Positions 36,240 to 46,900 of a DNA stretch of 64,000 nucleotides are shown piece by piece (within the stretch, counting starts at the first letter, position 1; each line of letters starts with the position of its first letter). The notes under the pieces are model-generated. The model saw only the letters and a list, made by a program, of their open reading frames with translations. It made no database searches and was not told where the DNA came from. The translations under genes were made by a program, and so were the position numbers. The stretch is taken from positions 310,001 through 374,000 of the forward strand of contig JACZZP010000009.1 of NCBI GenBank assembly GCA_015183035.1, given 5' to 3'. The DNA comes from Meloidogyne chitwoodi (Eukaryota > Nematoda > Chromadorea > Rhabditida > Meloidogynidae).

Positions 36240-39200
36240 ATGCGTTTTTTCTTTCAATTAATATCAGTGCTACATTTATTGGTAAATTTTTTTTTTATAA
36301 AATAAATTTATTTATTTAATTATTTATATTTATTTAAAAAAATTAAAGAAAATTGCTGATGAAGGTTTCCTGACAGGGCCGGAGGAGGTTAATAATTTAA
36401 ATGAAAATTGTCTTTTATTAAATGTTTCAATTGCTATTATTGGAGCTGGATTTTCTGGTAATACTTAAATAATAGAGTAGATTTTTTTTAATTATTTTAA
36501 GAACTAAGTATCTCAAATTTTATATAAAAAGCTCTCAGTTATCCCAACCGGGATAATCTAGTTGTTTAAATAAGAAATTAGAAACAGTAACTAATTAAAA
36601 GAGTTTTAGAAGATTTTCTGCTTTATTTAAAAATATAAAATTCTTCCTAAAAAGTTTATTCCTTCAAAAGTTATAGATGTCCCTTTCGCACTACTATAGA
36701 TGTTCCCTTCGCACTACAACTTTTTAATAAATTAAAAAAAATTTTCTAAAGAATTAAGACATTAGAGTAATATAAGGGTTCTATTTTGAATTGATTAAAT
36801 ATATTTTTGTTGTTTTAAAGGTCTATCAGCATTTAATCGCCTCGTAGAGCTTGGCCTACACAATGTCCAAATATTTGAAGCTTCAAATCGTGTTGGGGGA
36901 AGAGTTTTTCCTTTGGAATTTGGTAAAGAAAAACATTGTTAATTATTAATTTTATATAAAAATTATTAAAGAAGGAATATTTCTTCAACAAGGTGCTGAA
37001 TTTATTAATGGAAAAAATAATAAAATTTATGAGGTTGCCTTACGACTGGGGGTAATTTATTTTTAAAATTTAAATGCTACTTAGGTTTTATTTACGTTTA
37101 TTAATTAAGTTAGGTTTTGGTGCAGTGGTAAGGTGTTGGGTTAGTGAGTTGGGTTGTTGGTTCGAATCCATCTTGTGGAAAATAACTTTTATTTTGATCA
37201 TAACTACATTTTTTGATAAAATTTCTTTAAAAAAATTTTTTTTTAATTTTTTAAAATTCTTTTTTAGATAATTACAGGTCAAATGGATGATTCTGCCCTA
37301 ATTTCTGAAGATGCGCAATTTGTCTCTCCCACAGAATGTCAAATTCCTCAACAAATTATTGACAAATTTGCTGAGTTTACTTCGTTTCTTGAATTAGGTT
37401 ATGCTGAAATGGCTATAGCTAATCATTCAATTTGGAGTAGAACTATTTCAGAGCTTTTTGATAAAGACTATGCCAATTTTTTAAAAGTGAGTTTATTAAA
37501 TAATTAAAAAAAAATATTTTTATAAAAGCAATTAATTTATATTAATGTTTTTTATCTCTAAAATATCATTTAGAGTATGAATGTCTTCATTGAAGAACGT
37601 ATTAATTACGACAGATTAGCTCAAGTCTATCGTGGATATTATGAAGGAGAATGGTCTGCTCCTATAGAAAAATTAGCTGTTCATAATTATGCCCAATGGA
37701 AGGATGGAAGTCAATCATTTCCATTTAATTCGTATACTCTAAATTCACGTGGTTATGAACCTATTTTGGCTGAATTGGCTGAGATTGTGCCTATCAATAA
37801 ATTAAATTTAAATACTCGTATTACTCAAATTGACTATAAAGGTAAGAGGAAATTTTATATTTTAAAAATTTATTCTGATTTTTATTAAAATTAAATCAGA
37901 ACAATCAGAATCTTAAAAACGAATATAATTGATTATAATGTTCCCTTACTTGGGTACTATTAATTAATATACTTAATAAAATTGTTTTAATTTATCTGAT
38001 AATGTTGTGTTCTGGTGCAGTGGTAGAGTGTTGGGTTATCTTTTGTTATGTAGTGGGTTCGAATCCATTTTGTGTAAAACTTCTTTTATTTTGATTTTAA
38101 TTAAATTTTTTCAAGAAAAAAAATTTTCAACTATCGTTTAAAAAAATCTTTAAATTTTTAAAAATTATTTTTTGAAATTTTCAATTATATATTTTAGATA
38201 ATGGTATTCGTTTGAAAATTCAGAAAAATAAGAATAATATGGAAGAAGAATGGTTATCAACACATTTTGATTTTGTTATTGTAATCTATTTAAATAATTT
38301 TATTTAAAAAATTATTTTATTTTAATAGATAACCCTACCAATTGGACATTTAAAACGTTTTTCCTCTACTTTGTTTTACCCTCAACTCCCAACTGAAAAA
38401 TTAAAAATAATTGAAGCTATTGGTTTTGGAACTATACAAAAAGTATTTTTAATTTATGATAAACCCTTTTGGCCTGATAATATGACTTCATTAGTTGCTT
38501 TGAGTTGTAACAGTGAAAATAATAGTGAAGAAAGGATAAAAGAAGTTCTACATACTCTTCAACCACATCCTTGGGCACAAGATAGGGTAAGAATTATAAA
38601 AGATTAAATTCTGATTTTGTTCTGGTTTTATTCTAATTTTATTACGGATTCATTCTGATTTAGTTCTAGTTTTATTCTGATTTTATTATGGATTTATTCT
38701 GATTTTGTTCTAATTTTATTCTGCTTTTGTTCTGGTTTTATTCTGATTTTGTTCTAATTTTATTCTGATTTGTTATAATTTTATGCTGATTTTGTTCTGG
38801 TTTTGTTCTGATAATATTCCAAATGTTTTGTTTTTGTTCTGATTTTATTTTCGTTATATTTTGGTTTTATTCTGATTCATTCTGAATTTTTTTCTGGTAA
38901 TATTCTAATTTTGTTCTGGTCTTGTTCTGACATTTAACGTCTTTGTATACGTTGATCTTTTGTTTGTCGATCTTCTGAGTTTCCACAATAATTTTAAGGT
39001 CCTTGTCCTATGGCTTTCTGGAAATGGTCCTCGTCTAGTAAATTCTCTGACTGATGAAAATTTGTCTGAATTGTTGACAAAACATTTGAGAGAAGTTTTA
39101 CCCGATAAGAATGTTCGTCCTCCTGTTAAAATAATTCGGTGACTTTTTTTAATTAATTTTTTGAAGTGCTCTTTTCTGTTGGATAGAGGATTAAATAAAT

Positions 39201-40061
39201 TTACTTTAAAAAATTGAATAAAATCAGAATTTTATTATTTAAAAAAATTGTGGGCAAAAATTTTATCTTTTAGGGCAGAAACCTCAATTTCTACTCGTTT
39301 TTTGAACATAACTTTTTTGTCAACTTATTTAAAATTCTGATTTTATAAAATTTAGTAGAAGATTTTCTGTTTTATTTAAAAATATAAAATTCTTCCTATA
39401 AAGTTTATTCATTCAAAAGTTATAGGGAATGTTCCCTTCGCACTACTAGATGTTCCTTTCGCACTATAACTTATTAATAAATTTAAAGAAAATTTTTCTT
39501 TTTCTCTTTTTGCCTTAAAACAACTTTTTTAGCTTAAAAACATTAAAAATTAAAAAAAAAATTCTTATTTTTATTCTTTCAAAAGTTATAGGGAATGTTC
39601 CCTTCGCACTACTAGATGTTCCTTTCGCACTACTAGATGTTCCTTTCGCACTACTAGATGTTCCTTTCGCACTACTACTTTTTAATAAATTAAAAAATTT
39701 ATCTTTTTCTCATTCTTTAAAGCTTAAAAATCATTAAAAATTTTTAAAAATCTTTTCTTATTTTTAAAGCACAAAATGGCTTGATGATCAACTCTTTTTT
39801 GGTTCATATACCTATATTACCCCAGAAGCCAGTCTTCTTTCTGACGACCCTTTTTTTCTTCTAGCTGAGCCAATATATCAAAATAAAGGCAAAAAACTTA
39901 AATTATTATTTGCTGGAGAGGGTACACATAGCCAAATGTTTCAAACAACTATTGGGGCCTTTGAAAGTGGACAGAGAGAAGCTAACCGAATAGCAGAATA
40001 TTTAATTGGAATAAATGGAAAAATTAATTATAATTGTAATTTTAGACAAAATATAGAATAA
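36240..40061 (+). CDS. FAD-dependent polyamine/spermine oxidase, secreted
   Basis: Ten exons give 530 residues: 36240-36281, 36349-36457, 36821-36922, 36972-37051, 37268-37486, 37574-37841, 38198-38280, 38329-38586, 38999-39138, 39770-40061. A signal-like start (FFFQLISVLHLL) suggests export. The FAD dinucleotide fold is clear: IAIIGAGFSGL, then EASNRVGGRV and GAEFINGKNNKIYEVA. The mid-domain has RGYEPILAELAE and ITLPIGHLKR. The C-terminus has FFGSYTYI, LFAGEGTHSQMFQTTIGAFE and SGQREANRIAEYL, the FAD-binding end of the amine oxidase family. Known members oxidise spermine or acetylated polyamines, releasing hydrogen peroxide and aldehydes. Distinguishing spermine from N-acetylpolyamine preference is not possible here. 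Introns 4 and 6 contain tRNA-derived elements, and introns 2 and 9 carry TTCCTTTCGCACTAC repeats. Confidence 0.9.
37111..37180 (+). repeat. tRNA-derived element in an oxidase-gene intron
   Basis: A-box-like TTTGGTGCAGTGGTAAGGTG and an exact B-box GGTTCGAATCC, with no pairing between 5' and 3' ends. It is followed by AACTTTTATTTTGATCATAA, nearly repeated after the copy at 38003, so the two copies share a tail and belong to one SINE-like family. Confidence 0.65.
38003..38078 (+). repeat. tRNA-derived element in an oxidase-gene intron, second copy
   Basis: TCTGGTGCAGTGGTAGAGTG and GGTTCGAATCC are spaced as in the copy at 37111, and TTTTATTTTGATT follows both. It lies in the same orientation as the host gene. 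Confidence 0.65.
38600..38940. repeat. TTTTATTCTGATTTTGTTCT tandem repeat in an oxidase intron
   Basis: Most of intron 8 is built of TTCTGATTTTGTTCTGGTTTTA-like units of about 11 bp. This is the complementary-strand version of the ATCAGAATAAAA repeats found widely from 26 kb onwards. Confidence 0.65.
39424..39680. repeat. TTCCTTTCGCACTACTAGAT tandem repeat, oxidase intron 9
   Basis: Units of about 21 bp, GATGTTCCTTTCGCACTACT, are repeated in two blocks (39424-39470, 39590-39680), each preceded by AAAGTTATAGGGAATGTTCC. Related units occur at 36675-36720 and in the collagen gene at 41430-41655. Confidence 0.75.
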
Positions 40062-41150
40062 ATATTAATTTTTAACCTACGCTATTTGAAAAAATCAGAA
40101 TTAAATGAGAATAAAAATCAGAACAATCAGAAATAAAATGAGAAGAAATCAGAATTTAATCAATTAAAATCGAACAAAACCAGAATAAAAATCAGAATTA
40201 ACTCAAAAAAATCAGAATTAACTCAGAATAAAGAATTAACTCAAAAAAATCAGAATTAACTCAGAATAAAAATCAGAATTAACTCAGAATAAAAATCAGA
40301 ATTAACTCAAAAAAATCAGAATTAACTCAAAAAAATCAGAATTAACTCAGAATAAAAATCAGAATTAACTCAAAAAAATCAGAAGTAACTCAGAATAAAA
40401 ATCAGAATTAACTCAAAAAATCAGAATTAACTCAGAATAAAAATCAGAATTAACTCAGAATAAAAATCAGAATTAACTCATAACTAGATCATATTTAAAA
40501 TCAGAACAAGAAGCTAATAACAGTTCCCTCTCCAACAATTTGATACTCTTTCCTTACAATTAGAATAAATAATATATTTTTGCATTTTTAGAGAATATAC
40601 TGGTTTTTTAAATTAAGAAAGAAAAAGATTAATTAATTTATTTTTTTGATCTTTATAGAAGATAAAAACAGTTGAGAAAGTGTACCCCATTTATATATTA
40701 TGCTTTAAAAGTGCATTGAAAATATTTTCACTTTTATTAAAAGGAAATACCGCTTTTTATTCCTTTACTTGCTAATCCGGATAGAAAGGAATTCTTATTT
40801 AAATAAATATATTTTTAATTAAATTTTGGGATATTTTGTTATTGTTGTTCTGATTTTTTAATTCTGATTTATTACTCTGATTTTTTAATTCTGATATTTT
40901 AATTCTGATTTTTTGTGAGAATTTTTAATTCTGATTTGTTATTGAATTTTTAATTCTGATTTTTCTGATTTTTGTTCTGTTTTTGTTCTGATTTTTAATT
41001 CTGGTTTTTGTTCTGATTTTTTATTCTGATTTTTAATTCTTTTTTTGTTTTCGTTCTGATTTTTGATTCTGATTTTATTTTATATATTCTGATTTTAATT
41101 AATTTTATTTTAATCATTTTCCAGATTTCGCCATTACCAAAGAGAAAAAA
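40062..41150. other. Intergenic spacer dominated by tandem repeats
   Basis: Between the oxidase and the collagen gene. A long AATCAGAATTAACTCAGAAT array fills 40085-40485 and TTCTGATTTTTAATTCTG runs fill 40840-41100. An acceptor-like TTTTCCAG at 41117-41124 lies 26 bp before the collagen start and may be a trans-splice site. Confidence 0.6.
40085..40485. repeat. AATCAGAATTAACTCAGAAT tandem array
   Basis: About 18 imperfect units of 18-23 bp alternate AAAAAATCAGAATTAACTC and AGAATAAAAATCAGAATTAA. The array starts within 25 bp of the oxidase stop codon. Confidence 0.85.
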
Positions 41151-43454
41151 ATGTTTAGCTTCTTCTTACTCATTAAAAAAACATTTAAAATTCAAAAAAA
41201 ATTAAAAAACTCTTCTCAAATTGATTTAAAAACTCAACGACTCTTTTTCCTTTCTTTGGCTCTTACAGCTATTGCTTTTTGTATTTTATCCGTTTTTATA
41301 CCAATGTTGATAGTTGAATTGGATGAATTAAATGAAATTGCTAACAGTGAAAGAAAAGTTTTTAATGTAGGTTTTATTTTTAAATACCTCTATATAATGA
41401 ACTCCGATATTAGTGACCTAAAATAAGTTATAAGGGATATTCCTTACGCACTACTATATGTTCCCTTCACACTACCTATGTTCTCTTCGCACTACTAGAT
41501 GTTCCTTTCACACTACTAGATGTTCCGTTCGCACTACTAGATGTTCCCTTAGCATTACTAGCTGTTCCTTACGCACTACTATATGTTCCTTACTCACTAC
41601 TAGATGTTCCTCACGCAGTACTATATGTTCCTTACACACTACTAGATGTTCCTTTCACATTTTAATTAAACTTATTTTATAGAAAATGACTAAAGAAATA
41701 TGGAATCAATTAATCTATCTTCGAGGATCTACTCTAGGTAATAGTCAACACACTTTTTCAAGGCTGCTGCAACTTAAAAGGCGAACCGAACGAGAATCGC
41801 CACTAAAGATAAATGGAAATGAAAGCAGAAGATTCCTAGATCACTTAGAGAGAAGTTTGAACAATTTTTATTTTATTGTGATTTTCATAAATTTTCAGAA
41901 TCGTTTAAAGGTCGTCAACGAATCAACAGAAAACTTTCAAATTTATGGGAAATTAATGAAAATCAAATTGGGGCAAATTTAGCAGCTCCAAGGGCTAGAA
42001 CATTCTCTTATGGAACAATTAAAGAGAAAAAACTGTTAAAAGAAAAAGTTTTTTCTGTACCACTAAAATGTGAAAAAGGACCTCCTGGAGATAAAGGATT
42101 GGCAGGGATTGATGGAGGTTTTTTAGTCACGCAAAAACCACGCACTTTTAATTTTAGTACCAGGTCAGAATGGAGAGCCAGGAATTCCAGGACAGTCAAC
42201 AAATGAACAAGAAAAGAATTTAAGCAATTCGGGCTGTATAAAGTGTCCAGCTGGTCCTCCCGGTCTTCCAGGAGAAAGAGGAGTTACTGGAATTAATGGA
42301 GAAGTGGGAATGCCTGGAGTGGTAAATATATATTTTTTTAATAAATTTAAAAAAATTAAAAAAAAAGCCTGGAAAGGCCAAAAAGGCATTGCCTGGAAAG
42401 CCCGGACCTGTTGGAGAGCCAGGATTGGATGGAGTTGATGGAATGAATGGAGAGCCTGGTAAATAATCAAAAAATGAATTTTATTTAATTTAAAAAAATT
42501 AAATTTTAAAGGATTTCCTGGTGTTCCCGGAATTAAATACTCAAAAGGACCGTCTGGAGATAAAGGAAAAGCAGGCCAAGTAGGTATACCCGGATTACCA
42601 GGAGATGAAGGCTTAAAAGGAGAAAGTGGACCTCCTGGAGAAATTGGATGGTTTGTAGTAAAGAAAATAATTTTTTTTAATTTTTCTTTTTGTTTTTAAG
42701 GCAAGGATTGCCTGGAGAAAATGGGCCAGACGGTCAGATTGGGGGAATTGGCCCAATTGGAGATTCTGGATTTCCGGGTAAAATTAAATTAAAAAATTAA
42801 TTAAATTATTTTTTTTAATAAATTTAAATTTATTAATTAATTTAAAATTTAAAAAAAAGGAATTGAACGTCATTATTGTAATTGTCCTGTCAGAACGTCA
42901 CATTTAAGACAGGTAAATAAGGGAGGAACTTGAGTCACTTGAACTCTTATACAACAAAAAGTATAGAATCTTTAGCCCTGAAATTTTGCAGGAATATTCT
43001 TAAATGTGTTAACTATAATTTAAAAAAATTTTAAAATTTTTGGTTAATTGGAGAAAATATTAGGGTCGAAAAATTTCGAAAATTTCCGAAAAATATTGGT
43101 TTTTTGGCTATAACTTTTGCAATATGAAACCAAAAATTCTGAAATTTTTAGGGTTGATAGTCAACACATTTAAGTTTATCTGTTCAAAATTTCATGATTA
43201 TAGGTACTCGTTGGGCTATTTTATAGACGTTAGAGTGACGTTACCTTTATGCTTAAATACCTCTTTTACTATAAATTTTATTTTTTAATTTAAAGCTAAA
43301 AGAACAGTCAGGTGGAGTTGATGCATATTTAGGAAGATGGAAGGGCCGACTTCCAAACCAATTACTTGTTGATTACGAAAAATATGTTAAAGAAAAAGAT
43401 TCTGTGACAAATAAAATAAATAAGTCTTTGGGTGAAGTTGTAGTTGAAAATTAA
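41151..43454 (+). CDS. Cuticle collagen
   Basis: Nine exons give 429 residues: 41151-41366, 41683-41854, 41899-42117, 42158-42321, 42368-42458, 42512-42650, 42701-42777, 42860-42912, 43296-43454. The N-terminus has the cuticle-collagen membrane segment ([20 protein letters not shown]) followed by a heptad-like stretch, and a basic GRQRINRK site where subtilisin-type processing usually occurs. Gly-X-Y blocks follow, flanked by Cys pairs ([26 protein letters not shown]). There are short interruptions (KAKKAL, IKYS, GWQG). The non-collagenous tail has about 60 residues. Cuticle collagens trimerise, are secreted by the hypodermis and are crosslinked through tyrosines and cysteines. The exon 2 end is the least certain splice: an alternative donor at 41736 would delete about 40 residues. 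Intron 1 is a TTCGCACTAC satellite. Confidence 0.93.
41430..41655. repeat. TTCCCTTCGCACTACTAGAT tandem repeat in collagen intron 1
   Basis: About ten diverged 21-bp units of the type ACTAGATGTTCCTTTCGCAC. They form a spurious plus-strand frame of repeated Thr-Thr-Arg-Cys-Ser. The same unit is found in the oxidase gene upstream. Confidence 0.85.
43010..43205. repeat. Dispersed repeat, family 2, diverged copy in collagen intron 8
   Basis: Contains GGCTATAACTTTTGCAATAT, AACCAAAAATTCTGAAATTT and GATAGTCAACAC, in the same order as the reverse strand of 29436-29630. It is more diverged than the other two copies. Confidence 0.5.
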
Positions 43455-43926
43455 TTTTTTTTTAAATTTTATCTATTTTTTAAATAAAAAAAAATTATTT
43501 AGAGATTTTAAAGAGTCTTCAATTTTTTTTACATTTTATTATAACAATTTATTATTTGTTTTATTTTTATTTACGAAGTGCAAGAAAGAAATAATTAATT
43601 AATAATCCAATTATTTCTTGCTTGTTTGTATACATTTTGAATTAATTTTGATTAGTTGACATTATGAAATTTACTACAATTTATTTAATTTCTTTTTCTC
43701 TTTTCTTTTTCCTTTTTCTCTTTTCTTTTTCCTTTTTCTCTTTTCTTTCTCTGTCTCTATTATATTACCCAACATTTTTTGTTGGTCTTTCGAAAAGTTT
43801 TTAGTAAGTCGACATTTTGAGGTTTCTCGTTGAAAAATCTTTGTTTTTCTCCTCCCTTATTTTTTTTTAATTATTTTTATTGTTTTTAACTTTTTTATTT
43901 CCTTCTCTTTTTTATTTTCTAGAAAT
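43455..43926. other. Intergenic spacer
   Basis: Contains a CTTTTTCTCTTTTCTTTTTC pyrimidine repeat (43690-43755) and no coding signal. TTTTATTTTCTAG ends 5 bp before the vav start codon and is a plausible spliced-leader acceptor. Confidence 0.5.
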
Positions 43927-46900
43927 ATGACTAGTAACACTGAAAAGGAATTATGGCAACAATGTATTGACTGGATTAAATCAACCGGAGTGCTTCCTTT
44001 TGATGCAGAGTTTGACAGATTGGCAGATTTTGCTTATATTTTGAGAAATGGTGTTATTCTTTGTCAATTGGCAATTAAATTATCTCCAAATTGTATTTAT
44101 TCTCATGAAATATTGTCTCAATATCAACATTCACATGTATTTTTTAATTTTATTTAAATTTATTATTTTTTTTAAAAAAGTTTGTTTGTTCAAAAAACAT
44201 TGCCTTATTTCTTAATGCCTGTCGTGATCATTTTTCAATAAATGAGGTTTTTAGTGAGGATGATTTGTTGGAATTGCAAAATTTTCCTGCAGTACTTAGG
44301 CTTTTGTCACAACTTTCTCGTAGTCAAAAGTCAAGGCAATTGGGACTAAAGTTTGTTTTCTTTTTAAATTTCCTCTTATGTTTTGCTTTTGGCAATTAAA
44401 TTAATCAAAAAGGATTAATTTTTATTTAAAATAAAGAAAAAAAAGAAATATTGGGATATGTGAAAAAACTGAAGCACAACCCATTGTGTATTGCCCCTAT
44501 TCTTGATAGATATTATTCTACAAGCTTTAGAGCATTTTTCTAAAACATGTTTCTGTGTAGGAATGTTTAACTAATTTATATAAGAAATTTTTTTCAGACC
44601 GTTCCCTGAAGAAACTATACTTTCTTCAAAATTAACTTTTCGTGATGATGATCCAGATGATATTTATTTAAATCTAAAAGAACAAGTTGAACAACAACAG
44701 CAGAATACAGAATTTGACACTTATGTAGTATTAAATAAGCAAAGAGAAGAAGAAGAGGAAAGGACTGGACAAGAAATTTATGAATCAATTTGTTCACAAA
44801 AAATACCTAGAAATAGATCGCTGCCTAATGTTTGTTTGTTTTTTTAATTTTTGGGATCATCTCCAGTTTATTGAAATTCAAAAATGCTATTTTATGAATT
44901 CTTATGGTTCCTAAAATTCGGATAAATTTAATTTTTTGGGGTGAAATTCTTTACATTATTTCAATTTTTAAGTAAAAAGGGGTCACATTTTTGATCCCAA
45001 AAACACTCAAATTAACTTAAACTTTTAAACATTTTTTAGAATTACATTGAATTTGTACCTTCCAATAATAGAGAGCATTGTCTAAAAGAACTGTTAGACA
45101 CCGAAATGTCTTATTTAAATGGAATTCAAACAATAATAGATCGTTTTTACAATCCTCTCCGTTTTCATCTTCCAAGTGCGGATTTCACCACAATTTTTAT
45201 TAATATTTTTGAAATTTTGTGTTTGCATAGAAATTTCCTGCCAGAACTGACTCAGGCGGTGATTAAATCTCTTGGTTTAAATTTTAAGGAGGAAGTGGAA
45301 TTGAAAGATTTGAATGGTTCAAGTCTTGTTGCGGATGTTTTTTTCAAGTTTTTTTTTTTAATTTTAATAGAACATTTAATTTTTATTTTTTTAAAGATTT
45401 AAGATGAATTTTACAATTTATGGCCTTTTTTGCTCTCAATTGGGTTCTTCTTCTCGCAGAATTGAAGAAATGGAAAGGATTGATTTGAATTATAAGAGAC
45501 TTATTGAGGTTTTTAAATTGTTTTTTTTAATTTTTTGGGTCCAAGGCATTTTTATTATTTTTTTTTGATATTTTTTAATTTTATTATTTTTAGTGGGTCC
45601 AAAAAGCTTTTTTATTTTTGGCATTTTTTGTTTTTCTAAAATTTAGACTTTTGAAGCCTGTTGTAATTAAGGGATCAATCAAAAATTTATTTTTGTGATT
45701 AGAAAGACCAGAGAGTTTCGAATACCCTCAAAGTCCATTCCCAAGCATTTTTTGAATATTTTGGGTTTTTACGAGTCTGGACTTTTCTTTTTTCTCATTT
45801 TTCTGGATTCCCATACTTTTTTAACTTTCTGATCTCTATCTATTCTCTCATCTTTTTCCTTTTTAAATGTTTTTCCTGTTTCGTTTGGATCGTCTGGACG
45901 TTTCAAAATTTACCTAAAATTTAAAAGTTCTCTAAAAAAAAATAATTTTTTTTTTAATTCTCTTGTGTAGGGCAATTAAAATAAATTTTAAAAAAATAAT
46001 AATATTTTTTAATTCCTTAATTTTTTAAAATTAAGGAATTAGGCAAAAATCTGCAATTCAAACTTCGTGATTTTCTAATTCTTCCATTCCAAAGAATAAC
46101 AAAATATCATTTAATTTTGGAGGTTTTTTTTAATTTTTAAAGAATTATTTGAATTTATAAATTTTTAGAATTTATTCAAAAACACGAGTGATTTGACCGA
46201 AAAAAAGATGTTAAATGAGGCTTTTGAGGCAATGAAGGATGTTGCTGTTTATGTAAATGAAATGAAAAGAGATCAGGAAATTATTGGATGTATTAATACT
46301 ATTGAGAGAAGCATTTCTGATTTAAATTTGGTATTCTCTTTTTTTTTTATTTTTAATTTTATTTGGAAAAAGTTGAGGAAATTAGGGGTATTTTTAGGGG
46401 TGGGACCAAATGTCTGTCGAGGATTTTCTTCCGTTTTGATCGTTAAATATTTTTTAACTTTTAATATTTCGGGTGAAACGAAGCTTCCGGACATGAATCT
46501 TGATGATTATTATTCTCAAACGAGGTATCAGCTGAGTAAAAAATTAAGAAATTTAAATTTTTTGGACCCAAAAAGGACGATTGAAAATTTATTTAAAAAA
46601 AAATTTTAATTTAAATATTTTTATCTATTACAGAATCTTTTACATTATGGACGCTTTATATTTGATGGAACAATAAAAATAACAATAACTGAAAATGGAA
46701 ATGTTTTAAAATCAAAACAAAGAAGTGTTTTTCTGTTTGAATCTATGCTTCTTTTTGCTAAAAGAGAGGTTTATTTAATTTAAAAAAAATTTTGAATTTT
46801 TGGTGTGTAAGAAACATTAAATTTAAAAATTTTTTGGTTTAATTTGCATCAATTTTTGAATTTTTTTTTGGTAAAAAAGTATTTTTTGTTCAACTTTCCT

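Noticed and set aside
41458..41682. Open frame of Thr-Thr-Arg-Cys-Ser repeats
   Set aside because: Read from the TTCGCACTAC satellite in collagen intron 1.
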